Program-made: the position numbers and the translations under genes | The notes under the pieces: generated by a model | Databases searched by the model: none | The model's input: only the letters and a program-made list of their open reading frames with translations | What the model was told of the DNA's origin: nothing | Shown here: positions 1-9,110 of the stretch, one piece after another | Numbering within the stretch: the first letter of the stretch is position 1 | How the letters are laid out: each line of letters starts with the position of its first letter | NCBI RefSeq assembly: GCF_024347675.1 | Contig: NZ_AP024881.1 | Coordinates: 620,001-684,000, forward strand | DNA length: 64,000 nt | Direction of reading: 5' to 3' | Source: Vibrio ishigakensis | GTDB taxonomy: Bacteria; Pseudomonadota; Gammaproteobacteria; Enterobacterales; Vibrionaceae

Positions 1-1088
1 ATGGCAACAAAAAAGCCCTGTCTACCCATCTAAGCGCCATAGGTTATCTGCTTATCGGAGATGAACCGCAGTCGGCAGATACATTGACCGCTCGTTTGCA
101 TGAGCTTGAAGATAAATACCCGAGTATCAGAGTGTGTGAGCCACCACAATGGGACGATTGTCTTTACACACCTGCAGCCAAAGACTCGGAGCAAGTGGAA
201 GCTCAGCAGCTCACAGGCACCATTGACAGAAGTTGGCGCATGACCAGTTACTCAGGACTGGCCTCAGCCGGTAAACACAGCCATTCATCCAGTGCTTTCT
301 TATCTGGAGAGATAGATATCGATGCGGCCGAGGATAAAGAGCTGATACCTGCTTTAACTGAGAAAAGCATGTTCAATTTTCCTCGCGGTGCGAGACCGGG
401 CACCTTCTTACATACTTTGTTTGAAGAAGTAGAGTTTACCCAGTCTGCGTTTGATGAAAGCAATAAGAACATCATAGAAAAATTGCTCATAGACGAGCAG
501 TTGGAGCCGGAATGGTTACCTATTTTGCAAGGCATGGTCGATACTGTGCTGGCAACCGACTTAGACGGTAATGGTCTTATTCTTAATGGTCTTAAGCCAG
601 CTCAGAGGTTAGTGGAGATGGAGTTCTTGCTACCTATTGAGAGCTTGACCGCCGAGGGCTTTCATCGCATCACCAGCGAATACGATGAACTCACGGCTAA
701 GGCTTCGTCTCTCGGCTTTAATCGAGTGCAGGGCATGTTGAAGGGCTTTATCGACCTTGTATTCGAACACCAAGGTAAGTTCTATGTGTTGGACTGGAAG
801 TCTAATCACCTCGGTGATGAGGCATCAGACTATCACAGCGACAGTCTGAAACAGGCCATGCTTGAGCATAGATACGATGCTCAATACCACATCTATGCAT
901 TGGCGCTACATCGCTTCTTGCAGGCGCGTATCCCCGATTACGATTATGAGCGTCACTTTGGTGGGGTCTACTATTTATTCCTGCGTGGTATGGATGGTAG
1001 CGGTGAGTATGGGGTGTTTAATGCCAAGCCTAGCCCACTATTACTTGAGGAGTTAGACCAGCATATTCGCGGTGAGGGAGATAAATAG
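1..1088 (+). CDS. recB: RecB subunit of exonuclease V, 3' part only
   Basis: This is the C-terminal portion of the RecB helicase/nuclease subunit of RecBCD, which resects double-strand breaks and loads RecA. The frame is open from the window edge, so the first 83 bases are also coding and the true start lies outside. The visible end is the nuclease domain: a FID motif followed by YVLDWKSN carries the Asp and Lys residues that bind the catalytic metal in this family. The stop codon directly abuts the ATG of recD, so the two are translationally linked. The identity is secure; only the 5' truncation is a limit. Confidence 0.95.
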   Translation, partial: GNKKALSTHLSAIGYLLIGDEPQSADTLTARLHELEDKYPSIRVCEPPQWDDCLYTPAAKDSEQVEAQQLTGTIDRSWRMTSYSGLASAGKHSHSSSAFLSGEIDIDAAEDKELIPALTEKSMFNFPRGARPGTFLHTLFEEVEFTQSAFDESNKNIIEKLLIDEQLEPEWLPILQGMVDTVLATDLDGNGLILNGLKPAQRLVEMEFLLPIESLTAEGFHRITSEYDELTAKASSLGFNRVQGMLKGFIDLVFEHQGKFYVLDWKSNHLGDEASDYHSDSLKQAMLEHRYDAQYHIYALALHRFLQARIPDYDYERHFGGVYYLFLRGMDGSGEYGVFNAKPSPLLLEELDQHIRGEGDK

Positions 1089-3212
1089 ATGAGCAGTATT
1101 GAAACCAAACCGAGCCCTCAGCAATTAGATACGGAGCTTGCTAAAAAGATAAACCAACAAGGCTGGATGGGATGGCTAGAGCTGTTTGCCGAGCTTGGTC
1201 TGCTGCGTCAACTGGATCTGCAATTAGCAAGGTTTCTTGCTAGTAAAGAGCGTGCTATCGACCCAGATGCCACCGCAATCTTGGTTGCGGCTGTCAGCTT
1301 TGAACTCAGCAAGGGGAACAGCTGTTTAAGACTCTCGAATACCTGGTCTCCGCTGGATACCTTTTCTGCCAAACAGCTTGAGTCCCTGATTGCTCCGCAC
1401 CTTCTTGAGGTTGATTGGCAAGCTCATGCTCAAAGCTCGAGCCTCATTAAGAGCCTACCGGAGCAGGAGATGCGTCCGCTGGTGTTTGAGTTTGAGAGCC
1501 TATACCTGCAAAAATATTGGCAATTTGAATCCCAGTTGGCGGCAAAACTAGTTCAGCTTTCCGAGCCGGTAGAGTTAGATGCAAATACCAAGCAGAGTAT
1601 GGCTACTGAGCTAAACAGATTGTTTGCTTGGCAGTGGGGCTTTTTGTTCAAAGACCTGAAAAAGCTAGAGAATGCTAGCGATATCGAGTGGCAGCAGGTT
1701 ATTTGTGAGTCCCTAGATATTGAGCTTGTTGACTTAGTTCCTTGGCAGGACGTTCTTAAGGTTGCCAAGGGGGCGACTCGCTCAGAGGAACTAGCATCGC
1801 TGGCGGATCTCATCCCGCTCAAGGCGTGTAAAAACTATCAAAAAGTGGCGGCGGCTACGGCGCTTCTACGCAGATTGTGTGTTATCTCTGGAGGCCCAGG
1901 TACGGGCAAGACCACCACTGTCTCCAAACTATTGGCGGCGCTAGTAAGCTCAAGCGAAGAGAAACTGAATATCAAGCTAGCCGCACCGACGGGTAAGGCT
2001 GCAGCAAGGCTGACCGAATCTATCGGTAATGCCATCGACTCGCTTCCAGTCTCCCCTGAGATAAAGGAGCGCATTCCGACCAGTGCCAGTACCATTCACA
2101 GACTGCTGGGAGCGAGAGCTAATCGTGTGGACTTCAAACACAATGCCTCTAATCCTCTGCACTTAGATCTGTTAATCCTCGATGAAGCCTCTATGGTCGA
2201 CCTACCACTGATGTACAAGCTTCTGGATGCTTTGCCGTCCCACGCAAGACTGATTCTATTGGGTGATAAAGACCAGCTTTCTTCGGTAGAGGCCGGTGCT
2301 GTGCTCGGAGATATCTGTTCATTGCAAACTGGGTTCAGCCTTTCCCATAAACAAGCCCTAAGTCAGCTAACGGGCTTTGACTACTCCAATGAAGCTATGA
2401 GCCGAAGTGCGGTAGCGGACAGCTTGAGTACCCTACGTAAGAGCTATCGATTCCATAGTCGCTCTGGGATTGGCATGTTGGCTCGCGCTATCAATGAGGG
2501 TGATGCCAATAAATCCGCACTCTTACTTAACCACGGACTTGAGGATGTGGCTCATACCCCCCTTGATAGCGATAACTATGCCGCCCTTATCGGTGAGTTG
2601 GCGAACCAGTACAAGACTTATTTGAAGGATGACATTGGTGCTGAGCAATCTATGCGTGAATACGCTGCCGAGGTTTTAAAGCGTTTTGCTAAGACACGCC
2701 TTCTGTGCGCGGTACGTGAGGGAGAGTTTGGTGTTGAAGGGCTAAACCATAACATAGAGCAGAAGCTAGCAAGCAAGGGGTTGATCGCTACTGTGCGTGA
2801 TACTTGGTATATGGGCAGGCCTATTATGGTGACCAGTAATGACCATGGTCAGCAGCTGTATAACGGCGATATTGGTATCTGCTTGATGGATGAGGGTGAA
2901 GGGCGACTCAAGGTCTATTTTGAGCAGCCAGATGGCAGTGTTAAAGCCATCTTGCCATCACGTGTACCGCCTCACGAGACCGCCTTTGCCATGACCATAC
3001 ACAAGTCGCAGGGTAGTGAGTTTGAGAATACCTATCTGATTTTGCCAAAACAGATGTCACCTGTGCTGACGCGAGAGCTATTTTATACCGGTGTGACTCG
3101 AGCTAAATCTTATTTGAAGGTAGTGGCTGACGAGGCGATAGTGAAGCGCTCGGTCATTCGTAAGACCGAGCGTAGCAGCCACTTGGCAGATAGATTAAAC
3201 GTCCAGAGCTAA
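1089..3212 (+). CDS. recD: RecD subunit of exonuclease V
   Basis: RecD is the fast 5'-3' helicase motor of RecBCD. The 707-residue protein has a Walker A motif [10 protein letters not shown] near residue 268, a Walker B region [11 protein letters not shown], and late helicase motifs including [10 protein letters not shown]. It is about 100 residues longer than E. coli RecD. The ATG follows the recB stop with no gap. Its last 18 bases overlap the 3' end of the convergent argA, so no terminator lies between them. The identification is firm from motifs and from its position after recB. Confidence 0.95.
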   Translation: MSSIETKPSPQQLDTELAKKINQQGWMGWLELFAELGLLRQLDLQLARFLASKERAIDPDATAILVAAVSFELSKGNSCLRLSNTWSPLDTFSAKQLESLIAPHLLEVDWQAHAQSSSLIKSLPEQEMRPLVFEFESLYLQKYWQFESQLAAKLVQLSEPVELDANTKQSMATELNRLFAWQWGFLFKDLKKLENASDIEWQQVICESLDIELVDLVPWQDVLKVAKGATRSEELASLADLIPLKACKNYQKVAAATALLRRLCVISGGPGTGKTTTVSKLLAALVSSSEEKLNIKLAAPTGKAAARLTESIGNAIDSLPVSPEIKERIPTSASTIHRLLGARANRVDFKHNASNPLHLDLLILDEASMVDLPLMYKLLDALPSHARLILLGDKDQLSSVEAGAVLGDICSLQTGFSLSHKQALSQLTGFDYSNEAMSRSAVADSLSTLRKSYRFHSRSGIGMLARAINEGDANKSALLLNHGLEDVAHTPLDSDNYAALIGELANQYKTYLKDDIGAEQSMREYAAEVLKRFAKTRLLCAVREGEFGVEGLNHNIEQKLASKGLIATVRDTWYMGRPIMVTSNDHGQQLYNGDIGICLMDEGEGRLKVYFEQPDGSVKAILPSRVPPHETAFAMTIHKSQGSEFENTYLILPKQMSPVLTRELFYTGVTRAKSYLKVVADEAIVKRSVIRKTERSSHLADRLNVQS

Positions 3213-4508
3213 GATCTTTGAGTTTCGTTGGAAGTTGTATAGATCCCGCTTCTTGATAGGCAATTCGCTGATCTGAATCTCGCTAAACCCTTGCTCTCTA
3301 AACCAGTGCAGGCTGTGGGTGGTTAGGATAAACAACTGTGTGATGTCCAAGCAATCGGCTTGGTGTCTCATATGTGTGAGAAGATGTGCGCCTCGGTTAC
3401 CGTCGCGGTAGTCGGGGTGTATCGCAAGGCAGGCCATCTCGGCCATGCCATCCTCTGGATAAGGATAGAGCGCCACACAGCCTATGATCATCTCGTCTTT
3501 GATGATGATGGTGAACTGCTCTATCTCTTGCTCTAATTGCTCTCTTGAGCGGCGTACCAGAATACCGTCGCTCTCAAGTGGGCTGATGAGGTCGAGTATC
3601 CCGCCAATATCATCGATAGTCGCTTGACGGATCTGCTCAGCGCTCTCGGTTACGATTTGAGTACCGATACCATCGCGAGAGAACAGCTCTTGAATGAGTG
3701 CACCGTCTTCAGCATAGCTGATGAGGTGACTGCGCTGAACGCCTCTGCGACAGGCATGCAGTGCTGCCTGAAGGAATCGCTTACTGCAACCAAAGGCAAG
3801 CTCCTCCTTAAGAATGTTAGCGACCTGCTGAGGCATTAGCTCAGGCACGACCGCACCTTCAGGGCTGACATAGCCTTGCTCAGGTGTAAATCCAATAAGT
3901 TTGGCAGCTTGAAGCTTGATCGCTATTTTGGTGGCAAGCTCTTCCGATACCAGATTAAAGCACTCCCCAGTTACGGAACCAGCAACAGGGCCGATCAGCA
4001 CAATCGAACCTTGCTCGAGAGAGCGGTTGATACCTTGTACGTCTATACGACGCACTCGACCACTGTGTTGATAATCGATGCCATCTTCTACACCCAGAGG
4101 CTGGGCAATAACAAAGTTACCACTAACAATATTGAGGTCGGTTCCCGCCATTGGGGTATTGTTGAGGCTCATAGAAAGATGGGCGGTAATGGCCAACTGA
4201 AGTTGACCGGCGGCCTGCATTACCTGTGGCAAGGTGGTGGAGTCGGTCACCCTTACCTGTTTATGATAATTAGTTTCTAGGTTCTGCAGTTGCAGGCGCT
4301 GGTCTATCTGTGGGCGTGCGCCGTAGACCAGAACCAGTTTCACCCCTAGGCTGTGCAAAAGGGCGATATCACTGACGATGTTAGGAAAATTGCTATGACT
4401 GACCGCCTCACCACTGAGGTAGATCACCATGGTTTTATCACGGTGTGCATTAACGTATGGGGTGGATTGTCTAAATCCTTTTACTAGCTCAGTACTGCGA
4501 TCCATCAT
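3195..4508 (-). CDS. argA: Amino-acid N-acetyltransferase (N-acetylglutamate synthase)
   Basis: ArgA makes N-acetylglutamate from glutamate and acetyl-CoA, the first step of arginine synthesis, and is normally feedback-inhibited by arginine. At 437 residues (E. coli 443) it has an N-terminal amino-acid-kinase-like domain (roughly residues 20-290) and a C-terminal GNAT acetyltransferase domain with the segment [15 protein letters not shown] that binds acetyl-CoA. A second ATG lies one codon downstream at 4505. The gene reads away from mltA, and the spacer holds two ArgR-like boxes. Its 3' end overlaps recD. Confidence 0.94.
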   Translation of the reverse strand: MMDRSTELVKGFRQSTPYVNAHRDKTMVIYLSGEAVSHSNFPNIVSDIALLHSLGVKLVLVYGARPQIDQRLQLQNLETNYHKQVRVTDSTTLPQVMQAAGQLQLAITAHLSMSLNNTPMAGTDLNIVSGNFVIAQPLGVEDGIDYQHSGRVRRIDVQGINRSLEQGSIVLIGPVAGSVTGECFNLVSEELATKIAIKLQAAKLIGFTPEQGYVSPEGAVVPELMPQQVANILKEELAFGCSKRFLQAALHACRRGVQRSHLISYAEDGALIQELFSRDGIGTQIVTESAEQIRQATIDDIGGILDLISPLESDGILVRRSREQLEQEIEQFTIIIKDEMIIGCVALYPYPEDGMAEMACLAIHPDYRDGNRGAHLLTHMRHQADCLDITQLFILTTHSLHWFREQGFSEIQISELPIKKRDLYNFQRNSKILALDV

Positions 4509-4518
4509 AATAATTCCT

Positions 4519-4557
4519 AGTGAATTTTTATGTGATAATAATGATTAATTATTAAAT
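4519..4557. promoter_or_regulatory. Tandem ARG boxes (ArgR operator) upstream of argA
   Basis: Two 18-bp ARG-box-like sequences occupy 4519-4536 and 4540-4557, separated by 3 bp as in classic ArgR operators. Against TGAAT-N4-ATTCA, the distal box matches 8 of 10 core positions; the argA-proximal box keeps a perfect TGAAT half with a weak other half. They sit 10 to 50 bp upstream of the argA start, so arginine-dependent repression of argA is likely. The call is from pattern matching only. Confidence 0.7.
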
Positions 4558-4676
4558 TGCAACACTGTTGTGCATTTAGGCGACAGGTCAATTCTTGGTA
4601 AATAATGAAGTATCTGTTGCCTTGCCAGTTTGAGTTTGTCATTCTGCTATTACTTGCTTATCTATCTATTTTTCAA

Positions 4677-5771
4677 ATGCGCAAAATCTCTTTCTCTATC
4701 CTCTTCTCCCTGCTGTTGGCAGGTTGTGCCCAAGACACCGAACGTGGGCAACAATATCTAGACGAAAATCTAGAACAGCCCCTCACCCAAGTAAACCAGA
4801 TAGAGACCAATGCCTATCGTGACCTCAACTCGTTTGACGATCAGGCAAAAGAGGTTTTAGACAATTCGCCTTCGATGGCAAAGAAATATACCGACCTTTA
4901 TCAAACACTTTCTGAGTGGGCGCTGCAAAGTGGTAATCCAGATGAACTTGAGAACTATGGCGTTCAAGTGGCGCAGATGCGCGGAGGCGACAAGCAAGGC
5001 AATGTGCTGTTCACTGGCTATTTTTCACCAGTTATTGAGCTGAGACATCAACCAGATAATGAGTATAAGTACCCGGTTTATGGTCTGCCTAAATGTACCA
5101 GTCAATGTCCTACCCGAGCTCAGATCTATGAGGGAGCGTTAGAGGGAGAGGGGTTAGAACTTGGTTATGCCAATAATCGTATCGACCCATTCTTGATGGA
5201 AGTGCAGGGCAGCGGCTTTGTGCATTTCGGTGATGATAACAGCATGCAGTACTTTGCTTACGCAGGTAAGAACAATCGCCCTTATGTGAGCATAGGCCGA
5301 ATCCTAATCGAGCGTGGTTTGGTGCCACGTGAGAAGATGTCCTTAAAGGCGATTAAACAGTGGGTAGAAGAGAACGATGAAGAAACGGTTCGTGAGCTTC
5401 TCGAGCAGAATCCTTCGTTTGTATTCTTTACACCAAAAGACGACTTAGCAGTCAGAGGTACGGCGGGTATTCCGCTTCTACCACTTGCTTCAGTGGCAGG
5501 TGACAGAGACCTGCTTCCAATGGGGACACCTATCCTTGCAGAAGTGCCATTGCTAAATGCAGACGGCACTTGGTCAGGATCGCATGCGTTGCGTCTTCTT
5601 ATTGTGCTAGATACTGGCGGTGCGGTTAAGCAGAACCACTTAGACCTTTATCATGGTATGGGACCAAGGGCGGGCGTTCAGTCTGGCCACTATAAACACT
5701 TTGGTCGAGTGTGGAAGCTGGGGCTGGAAAACAGCCCAACGGAAAAGCCATGGCAGGTTCCGAGCAAATAA
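4677..5771 (+). CDS. mltA: Membrane-bound lytic murein transglycosylase A
   Basis: MltA is an outer-membrane lipoprotein that cleaves peptidoglycan to 1,6-anhydromuropeptides. I choose the ATG at 4677: it gives a lipoprotein signal MRKISFSILFSLLLAGC with the lipobox Cys at residue 17, and 364 residues, one short of the E. coli enzyme. An earlier in-frame ATG at 4605 would add 24 residues before the signal and is unlikely. The C-terminal 3D domain carries DTGGAVKQNHLDLYHG, which includes the catalytic aspartate region. The gene is monocistronic and divergent from argA. Confidence 0.93.
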   Translation: MRKISFSILFSLLLAGCAQDTERGQQYLDENLEQPLTQVNQIETNAYRDLNSFDDQAKEVLDNSPSMAKKYTDLYQTLSEWALQSGNPDELENYGVQVAQMRGGDKQGNVLFTGYFSPVIELRHQPDNEYKYPVYGLPKCTSQCPTRAQIYEGALEGEGLELGYANNRIDPFLMEVQGSGFVHFGDDNSMQYFAYAGKNNRPYVSIGRILIERGLVPREKMSLKAIKQWVEENDEETVRELLEQNPSFVFFTPKDDLAVRGTAGIPLLPLASVAGDRDLLPMGTPILAEVPLLNADGTWSGSHALRLLIVLDTGGAVKQNHLDLYHGMGPRAGVQSGHYKHFGRVWKLGLENSPTEKPWQVPSK

Positions 5772-5857
5772 CGGCATTTAGTGCGGATAACTAGACATTA
5801 AACTCAAGAGTGCGTATAAATCGCACTCTTGTTGTATTTGTGTGGAGAAATGTCATC

Positions 5858-6664
5858 ATGCGAGAGTTGACCAGCCCAGCATCTGAATCTTATGACCAAC
5901 GCTTTGGTGGCACGCGCCGACTTTACGGTAACAGTGAAGTTGAGATTCTGCGTGCGGCGCACGTGTGCGTGATTGGTATCGGTGGGGTAGGCTCGTGGGC
6001 CGTTGAGGCCTTGGCTCGAAGCGGTATTGGTGAGCTGACGCTTATCGATATGGACGATGTGTGTGTGACTAACATCAACCGTCAGATCCATGCAATGACA
6101 GGTACAGTGGGCCAAAGCAAGATCGAGGTGATGGCAGAGCGAGTGAAGCTTATCAACCCGGATTGTAAGGTGAATCTGATCGATGATTTTATCGACTCAG
6201 ACAACCAAGCCGAGTACCTGAGTAAAGAATATGACTATGTGTTAGATGCTATCGACAGTGTTAAAGCTAAGGCGTCTTTGCTTGCCTATTGCCGTAGCAA
6301 CAAGATCAAAGTGATTACTATCGGCGGTGCTGGTGGTCAGGTGGACCCGACCCAGATCTGTGTGGCAGATCTAAGCCGTACGGTGCAAGACCCGCTAGCT
6401 AAAAAGATCAAAGATCAGCTACGTCGCTTCCATAATTTCAGCAAGAACCCAAAGCGTAAGTTTGGTATCGACTGTGTCTACTCAACTGAACAGCTCAAGT
6501 ATCCTCAAGCAGATGGCAGCGTATGTGCGGTGAAAGCTACCGCTGAAGGGCCAAAACGTATGGACTGTGCCACAGGCTTTGGCGCAGCGACTGTGGTTAC
6601 GGCTACCTTTGGCTTTGTGGCGGTATCGCGTATCATTGAGAAAATAATCCAAAAACACAGTTAA
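5858..6664 (+). CDS. tcdA: tRNA threonylcarbamoyladenosine dehydratase
   Basis: TcdA (CsdL) is an E1-like, ATP-dependent enzyme that dehydrates t6A37 in tRNA to its cyclic form. The nucleotide-binding motif GIGGVGSWAVEAL is followed by LIDMDDVCVTNINRQ, as in the ThiF/MoeB family. I place the start at 5858, behind a GGAG at 5842-5845; this gives 268 residues, the same as E. coli, while the longer frame from 5810 adds 16 unrelated residues. It overlaps csdE by one base (TAATG). In E. coli, CsdA and CsdE supply sulfur for this modification. Confidence 0.94.
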   Translation: MRELTSPASESYDQRFGGTRRLYGNSEVEILRAAHVCVIGIGGVGSWAVEALARSGIGELTLIDMDDVCVTNINRQIHAMTGTVGQSKIEVMAERVKLINPDCKVNLIDDFIDSDNQAEYLSKEYDYVLDAIDSVKAKASLLAYCRSNKIKVITIGGAGGQVDPTQICVADLSRTVQDPLAKKIKDQLRRFHNFSKNPKRKFGIDCVYSTEQLKYPQADGSVCAVKATAEGPKRMDCATGFGAATVVTATFGFVAVSRIIEKIIQKHS

Positions 6665-7107
6665 TGCCCATGTCTGAGCTCACTCAATTTTTCGAGAATA
6701 ACCCTTACGGAAACCAACTCAGCGAATCTGATATCGTGTCCAAGATGCAGACCTTGTCTGGTTGGGAGCAGAGATATCGTCAAGTAATCCAGTGGGGCAA
6801 GAAATTGCCTAGCTTGGATGAAGCCCTGCGTAATGAGCAAGTAACGGTTGCTGGTTGTGAAAGTCAGGTGTGGCTTCTTGGTGAACTAGTCGAAGATAAG
6901 TGGCAGTTTGCTGCAGATTCCGATGCACGTATCGTACGCGGTTTGATTGCGATTGCCCTTGCAGCGCTAAACAATAAAACGGCACAAGAGATCCAAGGAT
7001 TTGATATTGATGGGTATTTTGAAAGTTTAGGCTTGATTGAACACCTAAGTCCGTCCAGAGGCAATGGCCTAAAGGCGATTGTCGACCAGATCAAAGGCAT
7101 GGTTTAA
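6664..7107 (+). CDS. csdE: Sulfur acceptor protein CsdE (SufE-like)
   Basis: CsdE accepts the persulfide sulfur from the cysteine desulfurase CsdA and supports TcdA activity. The protein has 147 residues, the same as E. coli, with the acceptor cysteine at residue 65 in TVAGCESQVW. A second possible start two codons in (6670) cannot be excluded. It is co-transcribed with tcdA. Its partner csdA lies 200 bp downstream on the opposite strand, so here the pair converges. The SufE family is certain; CsdE rather than SufE rests on the neighbours. Confidence 0.9.
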   Translation: MPMSELTQFFENNPYGNQLSESDIVSKMQTLSGWEQRYRQVIQWGKKLPSLDEALRNEQVTVAGCESQVWLLGELVEDKWQFAADSDARIVRGLIAIALAALNNKTAQEIQGFDIDGYFESLGLIEHLSPSRGNGLKAIVDQIKGMV

Positions 7108-7138
7108 TTTCAACTCTTTAGCCATCCCCAGTTTCATA

Positions 7139-7231
7139 GTCATCCCGGCCTCGAGCCGGGATCTTTGTATGTGCAAAAGCTTAACACTGTAAGGTCTAGA
7201 GATCGCGGATAGGCAAGCCTTCCGCGATGAC
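7139..7231 (+). repeat. Dispersed palindromic element with GTCATC...GATGAC ends
   Basis: A 93-bp segment begins with GTCATC and ends with GATGAC, a 6-bp inverted terminal match. Its left part folds as ATCCCGGC (7142-7149) with GCCGGGAT (7155-7162). Its right part folds as ATCGCGGA (7202-7209) with TCCGCGAT (7221-7228), with an inner AGGC/GCCT pairing. GTCATCCCGG palindromes of this sort recur between genes in many Vibrio genomes. The layout looks like a small non-coding REP or MITE-type element; mobility is an inference. Confidence 0.6.
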
Positions 7232-7241
7232 GGTTTTTTTT
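7202..7241 (+). terminator. Rho-independent terminator of tcdA-csdE
   Basis: The stem ATCGCGGA/TCCGCGAT (7202-7228), with inner pairs, is followed within a few bases by eight T residues (7234-7241) on the forward strand. It is about 95 bp after the csdE stop. The hairpin is the right half of the dispersed element at 7139-7231, so the repeat appears to double as a terminator. Confidence 0.6.
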
Positions 7242-7265
7242 AATGATTGTGGCGATAATAAATCT

Positions 7266-7290
7266 GTCATCCCGGCCCTGAGTCGGGACC
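7266..7290 (+). repeat. Second, partial GTCATCCCGG palindrome
   Basis: GTCATCCCGGC is followed after a short loop by GTCGGGAC. This repeats the left hairpin of the element at 7139-7231 in the same orientation but with a less perfect stem and no right half. It lies 23 bp from the 3' end of csdA. It looks like a truncated copy. Confidence 0.5.
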
Positions 7291-7312
7291 TGTCCTAGGT
7301 TTGGACTCAACC

Positions 7313-8512
7313 CTAAAGCATATCCGCCGCTTTCTCTACGGCAGCGATAAATCGGTCCACTTCCTCAATAGTGTTATAAACCGCAAATGAGGCGCGCACT
7401 GTGCCCTTGATGTTCAAAGCATCCATAAACGGATGCGCACAGTGGTGTCCCGCTCGCAGAGCAACTCCTTGCTGGTCTAGTAGAGTGGCCATATCTTGAT
7501 GATGCACACCATCCATAACAAAGCTGATGACGCTCGCACCATCTTGAAAGCCGATCATCTTTATATCTTCTATCTTGGATAAACCCTCAAAAGCGCGCTT
7601 CTGTAGTGTCTTTACGTGCTGATCAGCGTTCTCAATACCAACCTCTTTAAGCCAGTTGATGGCCGTAGCTAAGGCTAGCGCTCCTGCAACATTGGGAGTG
7701 CCCGCTTCAAACTTGCCTGGAAGGTCACTAAACGAGGTGCCGTCAAAGCTCACCTTTTGCACCATCTTGCCACCGCCATGCCAAGGGGGCATAGCTTCAA
7801 GTAATTCTAGTTTTCCGTAGAGGACTCCGATACCTGTAGGAGCAAACAGCTTATGGCCGGAAAAAACATAGAAGTCGCAGTCCAGTGCCTGCATATCAAC
7901 AGCCTCATGCACTATGCCTTGAGCGCCATCGACAACTACAGTGCTACCGTTCTGCTTTGCTAGTTTGATCATCTGCTCGATAGGGTGACGCGTGCCGGTA
8001 ACGTTAGATACATGACTGATGGCTACTATCTTTGTACTCGAGCTGAGGCTCGCCTCAAAGGCTTGCATATCGAGCTGACAGTCAGCGGTCATAGGCACCT
8101 TAACCACTTTAGCTCCCGTCTGCTCAGAGACCAATTGCCAGGGCACTATATTGGCGTGATGCTCCATCTCGCTTACCAAGATTTCGTCGCCTGTGCTTAG
8201 GGTGTTTCTACCGTAAGTCTGAGCGATAAGGTTTATCGCCTCAGTTGCACCGCGCGTCCAGACTATCTCTTTGGTTGATTTGGCATTGATAAAGCCTCTG
8301 ACCGTTGCTCGAGCCTGTTCAAAAGAGGTGGTAGCTTGCGCTGTCAAACTATGGCTGCCCCTATGCACATTGGCGTTGCGAGCTGAGTAGTAGTCAGTAA
8401 TGGTGTCGATTACCGCTTTGGGTTTTTGCGTGGTCGCGGCGCTGTCCAGATAGACGATATCTGTGTCTGCTAAAGCTGGAAATTGTGCTCTTATGGCTTG
8501 GATATCAAACAC
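7313..8512 (-). CDS. csdA: Cysteine desulfurase CsdA
   Basis: A PLP-dependent NifS/SufS-type enzyme that takes sulfur from cysteine as a persulfide and passes it to CsdE. The PLP lysine lies in FSGHKLFAPTG and the nucleophile in RAGHHCAHPF. I choose a GTG start at 8512, preceded by GGAG; this gives 399 residues and puts the catalytic Cys at 358, the number in E. coli CsdA. A TTG four codons upstream (8524) lies within the Shine-Dalgarno region and is less likely. It is the last gene of a panE-yajL-csdA operon and overlaps yajL by 8 bases. Confidence 0.9.
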   Translation of the reverse strand: MFDIQAIRAQFPALADTDIVYLDSAATTQKPKAVIDTITDYYSARNANVHRGSHSLTAQATTSFEQARATVRGFINAKSTKEIVWTRGATEAINLIAQTYGRNTLSTGDEILVSEMEHHANIVPWQLVSEQTGAKVVKVPMTADCQLDMQAFEASLSSSTKIVAISHVSNVTGTRHPIEQMIKLAKQNGSTVVVDGAQGIVHEAVDMQALDCDFYVFSGHKLFAPTGIGVLYGKLELLEAMPPWHGGGKMVQKVSFDGTSFSDLPGKFEAGTPNVAGALALATAINWLKEVGIENADQHVKTLQKRAFEGLSKIEDIKMIGFQDGASVISFVMDGVHHQDMATLLDQQGVALRAGHHCAHPFMDALNIKGTVRASFAVYNTIEEVDRFIAAVEKAADML

Positions 8513-9110
8513 GTTTTTCTCCAAGGTCAGAGATGTTTAGGTTAGGCAGTGGCACCATAGGCTCTGCTACCTTCCATGCGTGTGCCTTACCGGACAACAG
8601 GGTAATGATTTCGATAGCAAATTCGAATGCGCTGGCTGGCCCTTGGCTGGTTAAAAGCTTGTTGTTGATGTCATAGGTAACACGCTTTTGACGCCACAGA
8701 TCTTCTGGAATATGAGACTTAAAACTCGGGTGGCAGGTCATCAGGCTTTCTGGATAGATATCATGGTGCTGAAGAACAAGAGCTGGGCTAGCGCAGATTG
8801 CGGCATTGAGCCTGCCATCATATTTTTGCTGCTTGATCATCTCGATAAGAAGAATGCTGTCGCGAAACACCTCTGCACCACCAACACCGCCGGGTAGAGC
8901 AATAACATCAAACTCTTCGTCAGCAACTTCTACCAACTTTTTATGAGCAGTTAAAGGGATGCCTCGTGAGCCATCAAAGGTTAGCTTGCCTTCAAAGTCT
9001 GCACTGGCAATAGTCACCTCGTAATCGGCTCGGATCAGGGTGTCTATGATGGTTATCGCTTCCATCTCTTCTGTGCCGGGAGCGATAGGAACTAGGGCTT
9101 TAATTGTCAT
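8505..9110 (-). CDS. yajL: DJ-1/PfpI family protein YajL (protein/nucleotide deglycase, chaperone)
   Basis: A DJ-1 superfamily protein of 201 residues. The conserved nucleophile is Cys106 in AAICASPALVL, with Glu16 in the N-terminal PGTEEMEA loop positioned to polarise it. Members of this clade have been described as covalent chaperones and as glyoxalase or deglycase enzymes against methylglyoxal adducts; the physiological substrate is debated. It starts at an ATG that overlaps the end of panE by 11 bases, so expression is coupled to its neighbours. Confidence 0.85.
   Translation of the reverse strand: MTIKALVPIAPGTEEMEAITIIDTLIRADYEVTIASADFEGKLTFDGSRGIPLTAHKKLVEVADEEFDVIALPGGVGGAEVFRDSILLIEMIKQQKYDGRLNAAICASPALVLQHHDIYPESLMTCHPSFKSHIPEDLWRQKRVTYDINNKLLTSQGPASAFEFAIEIITLLSGKAHAWKVAEPMVPLPNLNISDLGEKRV

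Noticed and set aside
3876..4280. A 134-codon forward frame inside argA.
   Set aside because: It is antisense to the conserved AAK domain of argA, has no ribosome site and no recognisable protein pattern.
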